In this document: piece by piece, positions 10,801 to 21,500 of the stretch
How positions within the stretch are numbered: position 1 is the first letter of the stretch
Layout of the letters: each line of letters begins with the position of its first letter
Source: Argyresthia goedartella
Lineage: Eukaryota > Arthropoda > Insecta > Lepidoptera > Argyresthiidae
Assembly: GCA_949825045.1 (NCBI GenBank)
Contig: OX463832.1
Location: 21,570,552-21,634,551 of the forward strand
Reading direction: 5' to 3'
DNA length: 64,000 bases
Translations under genes and position numbers: made by a program
The notes under the pieces: generated by a model
Databases searched by the model: none
Told to the model about the DNA's origin: nothing
Seen by the model: the letters and a program-made list of their open reading frames with translations, nothing else

Positions 10801-13800
10801 AATGAATTAGAAATACATAGATCTCCTTCTGAGATAAATACCTATGGAGTTCCTCAAGGCAGTGTCCTATCACCATTACTTTTCATATTATATATAAATG
10901 ACCTCCCAGAGATTACTAAAAATAAATGTGTATTATTCGCTGAAGATATCTCAATGACAATTAAATGCATCGACGACAACAGGTTTGAATCAGATGTCAA
11001 TACTGGCATAAAAGAGGTTGGAAGCAAATAATCTACTGGTGAATGAGAATAAAACAAAATATATTCAATTTAGAAATAATAAAATGACATTAAAAAATAT
11101 CGATGCAAAATGCAATAATATTCCAATTAAACCAACATCATCCACTACTTTCCTAGGTATCGTCGTAGATGAGCACTGTTCATGGCTACCACATATTGAA
11201 AAACCGGCCAAGTGCGAGTCTAAATCGCGCACGAAGGGTTCCGTACCACCATTCAATGGAAGCGATGGTGTGGAGTGAATAGTTTGGATTTGACACAGCA
11301 AAATATTGTTTACAAAGTTATTGGTGCGGTTACTTTCACACTCCATGTACGTAACCAGGTGCATCCATAAGTTTGTATGTGGTATTGAAAGAATTGTTGT
11401 ATGGGAGCCCCCTTAAATATTTCTTTTATCCTGTTTTTTAGTATTTGTTGTTATAGCGGCAACATAAATACATCATCTATGAAAATTTCAACTGTCTAAC
11501 TATCACGGTTCGTGAGATACAGCCTGGTGACAGACGGACGGACGGACAGCGGAGTCTTAGTAATAGGGTCCCGTTTTGAACCCTTCGGGTACGGAACCCT
11601 AAAGAGTGTGCAACAAACTGAACAAATATGTATACGCTCTACACAGGCTACAAAGAACCTCTGACGTGCATTCAGCCTTGATGGCATACCACGGTTATGT
11701 GGCCTCTGTATTAAGATACGGCCTAATTCTATGGGGTAACGCAAGAGAGTTTAAAAAAGTTTTTATTTTACAAAAAAGATGCATTAGAGCAATCTGCCAT
11801 GCACATCCCTTAGAGTCATGTAAGCCTCTATTCATTAAACTTAAAATCTTAGTCTGCCGCGGCAGGAAGTACTGCAATCTCCGTAGGGAGTAAAATGACT
11901 CAAAGACTCGTCCCGTATTGTATGGGCATACAAGTGTGTATAAGACGTCGCTGTTTCTGGTTCCCACGCCACAGGGTTTCCTAGTGTGGGCCTAGAAGCA
12001 ATGTATGTGCCTGTATGTAAATGTAAATGTCATGCTATGAACGCGAGTAGCGCGTAGCATGCTACAGGTGCAGAAAGAATGAGTGAAGGAGTGAATGAAA
12101 GAGGGATTGATTGATGGTTTGACCTGCATGTCGCACTCGACGCAGTAGGGCTCGGCGCCCGGCGGCGCGCGCGCGTGTCGGCGCAGCGTGTGCGCGCGCA
12201 GGCAGGCGCGGCTGCTGTAGCTGGCGGCGCACACCGAGCAGCGGAACCGCGTGTGCTGCGTGCTGCAAACGAATATTCAACACATATCATTCATCCGAGA
12301 CGATAACTTGCTTATGTAGCCTGGGTAGTGTCTCACTGCTGGGGAAAGGCCTCCCCTACACTGAAAAACATAAACTAAGGTAAACTTTTTCGGTTATTAA
12401 CTTTTTAACCATACTTAAGTTAGTCGTCAACAATTTTTATTTGAAATAATTAAAGTGGTTTATTTACGAAGCACAAAACTGGTTCTTGTTTTTTCAGTTT
12501 TCAGTGTTAACATGAATTACAAAACAATTTCGTTAAAAAAATAACCAAACTAGATTTGGTTACGTATTGCGTATACTGTTATACGTAGACGAAAGTTTAG
12601 CTAATAACAAGAGTTATTTTTCAGTGTATCTCAGGCCACTCTTCCCTGTCCTGTGCTGCCCGAGCCCAGACCGGCCAACATCTGTCCAGCCCGTGCCGCC
12701 AGCGACGTCTCGGCCTGCCTCTACGCCGGTGTCTATCACTGGGCTCCCATTCGGTGTCAAGTCTGGCCCATTTGTCCCTACGATAACAGTTATCAAACCA
12801 TCCCCGTCACAATAATTGAAACCATAAAGGGCCCAAAATGGGTTCACTTGTTTCCTATCGGTGGTATTACTAAACTAAAGGTAAAATTTTGACAATAATT
12901 GTCCAATATTCTTTAGTACATTTAAGTGACATCTGTACGTAATTCGGTTTCAGACCAGGGGGGTTACCATAAGCTTTATTGCGATCCAGTTTATGATCCT
13001 AAACTTATCCACAAAATTACCATGACAGTCTTAAAATTAGTGGTTCTGTGAGAACAGAAGACCTCGCTTCAAACTTGTAGTTCTGCTAGAAGCACATTAC
13101 AATTTTGATGATCGATGATGAAACTGTCAGTGACAAAATGAAGGAACTTTGAATGGCTGTCGTTTGCAATCTATTGGTTTACATTGACAGAATTTTGGGA
13201 ATTTGCCTATTTAAATTGTGGCCTATTAGTCACAGAAAATGCAGGTGTCTAGCTTTATCTATAACATAGTTACAGGAGGGTCGAAAATACCCCGAAGTGT
13301 TTCCCCCTCCACTCCCCCCTTTTGGATCTTGTTCAGAATGAAGTCCTTAGTGTGTTTCTCAAATTTGGTTAAAATCCGTCGATAAATAACACAACAGCAA
13401 ACTTCCCCCCTTTTCCCTCCTATTTTCCCCCCAATCAAAAATCACGATTGACTAAAAAACTATTTTCGTCAAAATGGGTTGAAAAATGCGACCTATAGGC
13501 GAGTACATCGGACAAAAGCATTTTTGGTCAATCTCGAAACTGGACGCTTGGCTCGCTCGGTCAATAAGTCTTGGTACTAGGTAAAATACAGTCCATTATG
13601 GTGTATTGGAATGGAAATGGTCCCCATGGTGATGTTGTTGACGATTCAGTTTAGGTGCCTAAACCTAGTCGCTCTATACATTGTAGTAACCCCCATGGAC
13701 TATCCACAGAGTGCAATATTGTGTCTTAGACACATTACTACACAGACAAGAAGACACCTATTTATGCTTGTTTCCTTGATCTATCCAAGGCTTTTGATCA

Positions 13801-15477
13801 TATATCATATGATGTGCTGTGGAAAACGTTGTGAGTCATACATGTCTACCTGATGAGTTAGTTTCTGTTTTAGATCACCAAAATCAAAAACCAACGCAGT
13901 GAATTCACACAGTACTTACTTATATTTGACTGTATTAGGCAAGGTGGCCTAACATCTCCTAGTTTATTTCATCTTTCTTAATCAGTTGATTGAGGAACTC
14001 AGCAGCACTGGCATAGGGATCTATTGACGGTATCATGGGCAACAATCTCATATGCTGACGATATGGTGCTGCGGAGTCCATCAGTCAACGCAATGAGAAA
14101 ACTTTTAGGAATCTGTGAGTCCTACGCTGCGGCCCACGGACTCAGGTGCAATATGTAATGTTGTAACAAAAACAAACATATTTATTATTATATTAGAATA
14201 GCCGCTCACCTCATATGCCTGAGCAGCAGATCGCGCGTCAGGAACTTTGTGGCACAATGATCGCACACAAACCACTTGTGAAGCTCTCTGTAGTGATCAT
14301 CGAATGCGCTCTTACTCCTACAAACAACAGACATAGATTATACACATCGCAAACAATTATATACTATCAGTCTATCATAATCATTGACCTGGGGTTAAGA
14401 GTCATGCCAAGACGGAGATCTGGGTTCAACGATTAACACACGACATAGATTTGTGGAGGCCAGATCTTAAAATTAATCCTCACATGGGAAAAGCATGGCG
14501 ATATATGGGATCCACAATATGAAATATATGTCGCAGAGGGTTGGTTAAATCAGACATTTAACTAACACCCTAGTCCGTTAATTAAAGGCCGACATTTAAC
14601 CAAGTTACTATCACTTTGATTTAAATAAAGCATCGTCGAAAACATTTAACAATCTGTTTTACCGATTTTTTTTAAAAACCCTGGTTAAATAATGTAAAAC
14701 AAGATGGCGTCACGACAACAGGGGGTGAGCGAAGCGAAGCGAAGCCCCCTTTATCATTCGTGTTAGGTTGAACATGTAAGAACAACAAAAAATACTTAAA
14801 ACCATAAACATAAGTACACATAAAATATTTTTATGAGTACTTAAGTGTATTTATATAGTATTTGTCTTGTTGCTTAGGAACGTTTAGACAACTCGTTAAA
14901 CGTTTCGTTCACTCACTTGTCTGACGTAACTTTAGCGACTTGGCTAAACGTCGGTCTTTTATTAAGTCATTAATTTAAGTTTTATTAATTTAACTAACCA
15001 TCTAACCATAATTTAACTAATCCACAATATGACATATACACTGGCAAGGTTGAACGTATCCAAGAAAAGTTTCTGCTACACTTGAATTTCCGTGACAGAT
15101 TTGTGACCGACGATTATGGGGGTTCTTTCTTGCGAGCATCATGGCTTCGTAAGCCTCAGTAACCGTCGTACTCTTCTCGATATGATGTTACTGTATAACA
15201 CCTGTCATGGCGTGGTTGACTGTCCTGACCTCGTGAACTTGTTACTCAGACTAAATGCATCTTTTCGTACCCGCTAAACTGTGACATCGCTCTTTCACAT
15301 AATTGCTTTGCCGACGTGAATATTTACAATCTGTCAAAGATGCTATTCAAGCAGCGGATTCTGTCGCAACTTAAGGACCAAAGTATGTAAACAAGTCGAT
15401 AGTTAGCTCTTTCAGACATAATTTTGACATCACTTATTTATTATCCATCTTGTTACTTTTAAATTATTTCTCTCTCG

Positions 15478-15512
<35 letters not shown>

Positions 15513-18500
15513 CACATGCATACACAACACGCAAATGAACAACCCATTCCATTTCTTATCATACATCGATCTAGTTTTGTGATGTCGTCGATGTACTGTG
15601 GACTTTGTAACAATTAAATATACAAACAAACAAGTAAATAAATAACCCAAAAAACAAATATGTTTGTTTACAAAAATACAGCTTGTAAAAAAATATGTTT
15701 CAATGATCTGTAAGATCCCGGGCGAGGTGCAAGCCGCCCCTGATTGATAGAAAAACCAGTAGAGTATAGAATAAGTTTTGTTACATAGCGGGGGGGCAAG
15801 CTCCCTTTGAAATTTCACCAGCCTGCAAAGGCAAGCTTTGAGTAAGTAACAAGGTCTGTTCTAAGGAGCGGAGCAAGCCGCCTCTAAACTTTTATACTCA
15901 TTGCTGAGGAGTCCAGAGTCCAAGAACAAGTCCTGATAAGAGGGGGGCGGTATAATTCATCACTGAAATTTCACAAAGCTAGCAAGTAAAGTAGTAGGAC
16001 CTGGTATGAGGGGCGGCGCAGTAGGGTAATGAGTTAGTAACAAGGTCGAAAGAGCGGAGCACGCCGCCCTTAAAATTTTTACATTGCTAAGTCAGTCCAA
16101 GAAGAAAGAAAGTCCTGGCAAGACAAAAAGTACGAAAAGAAAACCCGATTACTAAAAGTTGTCTGGAATCCGAATGTTAACTTCATAAATGTTTCAAATA
16201 ATGAAAAATTAAATAGCAAATTAGATAATATTCAGTGTTGTACTTTCACCTTCCTTAACAGGCGGAGCCCCGATTTTATGAGTAAAGGTGGCATTAATTC
16301 CTGTTTCATGACATTATGATAACATTATTTTCACACCTTTCATTCGGAAAAGTAAGTTTTGCTCCACGACAAGAGGGAGCAAAATGCTACTTTTCTGTTT
16401 AAGCTACTTTTTTAATTTATTCATTGGCGTGTAGCATTTACGCAATGTGCCAATTGAACACCACATCTTAGTAAAATAATCGATTGTAATTTCATCGTGG
16501 TCGATTAAAAACGAACATGTTTCGAGTTTCTTTAACAACGTTTTATGAAAAATTATAAATTTTTCGTAATATTTTAAAAAAATGTCACAATAAATTATAT
16601 TTATTACTGAAATCAAAACTATCGATGACTGTTATTGTGATGTAATGAATATTAATAACCGATACCATTGTAATATTCGATTCGATTATTTTTACACTTT
16701 GGTAAAAGTAGCACAGGAATATTTTATCCGTGGTGACCTTTCCGTAATCCTTCACAATTCGACATTATAAAAAAAAAAGTTTTCGTTCTTCGATTACTAT
16801 AAAAGTGGTGAAAGTATAATGCAAGGTATGGATAGTTATTTCATTATTTTTAGAGTATTTTATTTAAATTTTCCTCATAGTCGGTGTGAAAAGTTGTATG
16901 TGTCACTTAGGAGCAAAATTATTTTCGTCATGGGCGTGAACGCTAGAATCCTTAGCTTCACTCTGGATTTAATGTACCGCCCTCGCCGTAAATACATCAT
17001 TTTATTCCTTTGTGACACAAATAACTATTCTCACCAAGTGTCTGGGGCCCAATTCCGGTACACAATTACAGCTCCATGACAGTTACATTACGATTACGGT
17101 CAACTTTAGATATCCAATATTTGGCGTTCGGAGAATATTTTTTTAAGTCAATTATGGTAAAAATTAAGCTAATTGATAAGCACAATAATTAAGTTAATCA
17201 ACAAAGGGTATGGGATTACAAAATCGTCAGATATTGGATATCTAAAGTTGACTGTAATCGTCATGTAATTGTCATGGAGCTGTAATTGTGTACCGGAATG
17301 AGGCCACTGGTTATTTTTTTCTACGGCAGCTAATCAAGGGCGTATTCAATGATTTTCAGATTAAAGTTAAGACTAAATCATCAATTTCTCGTATTCTACA
17401 TTAGGTATCAACAAAATAACACTTGTGTCCTCTTAAGTACCTATTCACGATAGCGTAGAAATTTAAAAACCTAATATACGGGGCTATCCAAAGCTGGCTG
17501 GCACTAACAGAGTAAACGTTGGGGAATTTACACATAACCCTCCTTTTGGCTTCGCTGTAGTCGGGTAATAAAAGGGGCGGGCGGTATAATCCATCACCGA
17601 AATTTGACAAACCCAGCAAGTCAAGTAGTGGGATCTGATAAGAGTGGCGGCACAGGCCACCCCGGAAATTTTACATGGCTAGCAAGTCCAGTAACAAACA
17701 GTGATCTCTCAAAGCAAGTTCATATGGCGCTAGTGCCGGTGCGTATTTCCGTTATACAGGGTGGCCAAAAAGTCGTGGATCAAACGAAACAGGGAGATAA
17801 AGGAGGTAATTTCCAACAAAAAATCTTTCTACAGCATGGCCATAAATTCATTGCACGAAAAGTTATGATTTTTTTAATTTTTTTCAATGAAACTACCGAT
17901 TTTTTTACAATTTAATCAATAAAAAAGTAAATTGATTGAAATCAATAAAACAAAACGTGTTGTATTATGACTCGATAACGTATCAATACTACGAGCTATT
18001 ACGCAGGGGTCTGTAAATTATCGCGTATACATTGGAATTTGGAACCCAATGTTTTCACTAACGTCTTCTGTTCTATACGTCAGCATTACGCCGCAATCGT
18101 GTATACTTTGGAATGGTCTAAGCCAATTTTATGGTTCCGTTATATACTGCGCTATTACGCAATGTAAATTATCGTGTATACATTGGAATAGCCGCGACGA
18201 TAAATGATTTCAACATTAGTCGGCTAAACTGCAGTTCAGCCTCGACGCTGTTGAGGCTAAAGATGGGTGAGAAAATATGGTTGACATCATTAGCCGACTA
18301 AACTTAAGTTTATTTTTCAGTAAAGCTAATGAAAAAACCTAGGCTAATGTTGAAAAATTACCGACTTAATCTGGAATAAGTGATGATAATGATTCGGTAG
18401 CCGTAAACACTGCGGTAGCTTAGGTCAAGGATAAAGGGGGTGAGCGAAGCAAAGCACCCTTTATCCTTCGTGTTAGGTTGAACATGTAAGAACAACAAAA

Positions 18501-21500
18501 AATACTTATACTCGTCTTATTATAGTTTTTGTTGTTCTTACATGTTCAACCTAACACGAAGGATAAAGGGGGCTTCGCTTCGCTCACCCCCTTTACCCTT
18601 CACCTAAGCTACCGCAGTGTTTTGCCCTGTTATTTAGCTTGCGTAAGTGACACTGTATAGTTTGGAACTAAACTTTCGTACGCACTCACTACAACTATAC
18701 ACGAAAATTCCGCAAAATTCGTGTATATTTCGTAGTTGCAGATGAGAGTATGAGCATTCCGAGTGTACACGAAGAGTCCACTATGGGAGCGTAATAGCCT
18801 TGTATATAACGGAAATACGCAGTGCCGGTGCTGGTGAAAGCACTTACGCGAACTGCAGTCGGCACTTGCGGCACTGGTAGGTAGTGTCGTGGTGCCTCCT
18901 GTAGTGTTGCGACATATGACTGCTCGTGTAGCTCTCGTAGCTGCAAGCGCGGCACGCTAGCTTGTGCCGGTGACTCTCTCTGTGAGGAGCTAGGAGCGCT
19001 CTCGAGGGGAACCTCATCCCACACACATCGCACAAGTTGTTTCCGGCCGCCTGCAATTACAAGCATGCTTATATGTATGTACACAAAATATAAGAGAAGA
19101 CTTGGCGGGGGCATCGGGCACAGCCGTGCGCCCAGATACAATCTCTCGCCATAGCCATACGTCTAACCATGAGTCACACTTATTAGCACGCACTGCACAG
19201 CTTAAATGTCTCGCTAGTAACGGCGATCACGACTATGAAAATCAATGCAATTATTATGTTGCTGATAGTAACATAGTCGTTTTGCATAGTTCTGTAAAGT
19301 AAACTATGAAATTCTCTAAAAATATAACTGTAACTCAAAAAAACAGAGACAGGTACAAAGGTTGCTTAAAGGCGCCACCAGACGGAACAAACGTTTGCCA
19401 AACAAGCTTGCCTTGGACTGGACAAGTTGACATCCGGTACAATTAATAAAACCGGTGAAGTGCGAGTAGGACGTCAGAAATCGAAGGGTTCCATACAATT
19501 GTATAAGGGAAAACATGAAACGACAGTCTTTTGTATGAGTATTCTTTATAAATTTCAATAATTCAAAACCGTACATCGAAACATGGAAAAAACAGTTTTA
19601 TGTATGTAGTATGTAAGTATTGAACTATGTACTCAGGTTAACGAAACTCTTTGCACATTGAAAAAACAATGATAGAAATTGAGTAACTTATTTACAGAAA
19701 TAAAATCAAATATGATAAAAAACTTAATATTATTTATTATAATTCGAATGAGCAATTATGAATCGTATAATGACAGGCAACTAAGCACAAAACTCAATAG
19801 CTTTAAAGATCTTTTCTGATAAGATTGGGAGAGTCCAGTTTTCACTGATAAACAAATAAGACAAAATGGCTAAGAAAATTGCCATACCAATAATTTCTTG
19901 CATGGGTACTTCTTTTCATTCTTAAAAACCGGTATGGTTCATTATTTGTTGTTATAGCGGCAATAGAAATACAGCCTGTGAAAATTTCAGCTCTCTACCT
20001 ACTTTGGTTGATCCGGTAGAGCCCGGTGACAGACGGAGAGACGGACAGCGGAGACTTAGTAATAGAGTCCCGTTTGGCACCCTTCGTGTACGGAACCCTT
20101 ATAAGGTAACTCATTAGGAAGGTAGCTGCAGTGGTTACTTCCTATAATTTAATTCTTTGTAGAGCAACTTACTTGGTTATGTAGTTATAGTTTAACGCGG
20201 GCCACTTTTCTGCAACTCGCTGTCTTAAATTTTAAATACTGTCGGATAGTATGCGGATAGGGAAATCGTTTACCTCTCTTTCTGCGACAGCTGTAGTAGC
20301 CATTATGATGCCCATACACTCACCTTGGAAGACAGTGTTGTGGGCACCTAATGATGTTGATCTCCTCATATTTTGATCTTCCGAGAATGTCCCGGCGCCT
20401 GTACCTGAGTTTGTTTTAGAACCATCTGTGAAGATCCACAGTTCTCTTTGGTTCAGGCCCCCCCAAGGGTCTTCATGTAGTTGTATTATATACCTTTTGT
20501 CGAAGATATGTTGCTTGGGTATCCTATCAGTGGCCGCTTCTAGTAGCGGCTCCTTACCTATGTACTCGTCAAGTATTATTTACGCACTGATGAAGATAGT
20601 TTGGTTCGTGGCCACCAGATTTGGGGTAAGCCCCCTGGTTTTACCTACCATTTTTCGGCACTTCCAAAATGTGACTGTTGCTTATCTATCTTGTTGTACA
20701 GATGGCTGCTCAAATTTAGCTTGCTATCTATTATAACACCATGGTACTTTACCTCAGCAGCAACTTGTAGCTCTTTACCAAACAACCTCGGTGCTTGTGA
20801 CGATTCTACTTGTTACTTGGTTTTGTACTATACATACATTCATGTGTAGCTTCATGTGCTTCTGCTGTTGGCTGTCAGTCCGGAACACAGCCACACACTT
20901 CTCACACTTGTATTTGCTCTGCTTGAAGAACACACTATCTCTTTCTTTCGCTAGACACTCTGCTATTTCTGTCTCGTTGATTGCTACTTTCAAATACATT
21001 TGCTTCACTTTAGTACTGCCAGTCATTTTAATGTATTTAAAACTCTTTTTAGCAAGCGTCTTTTTGGGCATACATATTAGATTATTTGTTGTGACTTCAA
21101 TAGTGTCACTTCCAATTATTTCTTTGTTGTCTTTGTCCTTATGCTCTGTCTGTCTGTCTGGTTCCACTAATGCTAATTCATTGTCTTCAAAGTCATCTAA
21201 ATGGATTTTAACCTTTGTTTCACTAACTAGTATTAAATCTTCCCATTTCACATCTGCATTGACAAAAGGAGCATCATATTTGTCATCCGTCATTGCTTCT
21301 TTAGTGTTTTCGATGATTTCATCCTCTTGTTTTAATTGTATTGTATTTGATTCTTCACTGCTAGTCACTGGTTCAAGCATGGTGATGGCCAGTGTTGACA
21401 GAGGCGCTTGGTGTGTCTATAACGCACAAATTAAAGAAGGATTAGAAAGATGAACAGAAACATACATATAGCGTTATGAATGATCCAATAAGGGGGGAAG

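Larger units (their letters stand above)
9881..11850 (+). pseudogene. Non-LTR retrotransposon reverse transcriptase, broken by two insertions
   Basis: In order: KSTSSVGYDGINTKILK, KPLHKKGD, a degenerate YRPIALIS block, KNKSTSLAGF, DMTKAFDYVPH, then (after an inserted MITE) LSDRKQM, GVPQGSVLSPLLFILYINDL, and FAEDIS where an active enzyme has F/Y-A-D-D. The C-terminal KTKYIQF..., FLGIVVDEHC, a second insertion, and SVLRYGLILWGN follow. Stops and frameshifts near 10089, 10362 and 11030 and the altered catalytic box show it is dead. The clade is CR1/Jockey-like. It interrupts the mariner scrap at its left. Confidence 0.85.

Noticed and set aside
12567..12892. Overlapping 77-82-codon frames on both strands
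   Set aside because: No motif, no splice signals, mutually overlapping on opposite strands in GC-richer sequence; most likely chance.
17751..17915. A new transposon starting at ATACAGGGTGGCCAAAAAGTC
   Set aside because: That motif is a common arthropod element end, but no partner end or coding frame could be found nearby.
18695..19141. 148-codon minus-strand frame
   Set aside because: It is a shifted-frame shadow of the genuine zinc-finger exon 18848-19050.
20791..21453. 220-codon plus-strand frame
   Set aside because: Antisense shadow of exon 3; its composition (Ser/Leu/Cys-rich) mirrors the acidic Lys/Glu/Asp coding strand.
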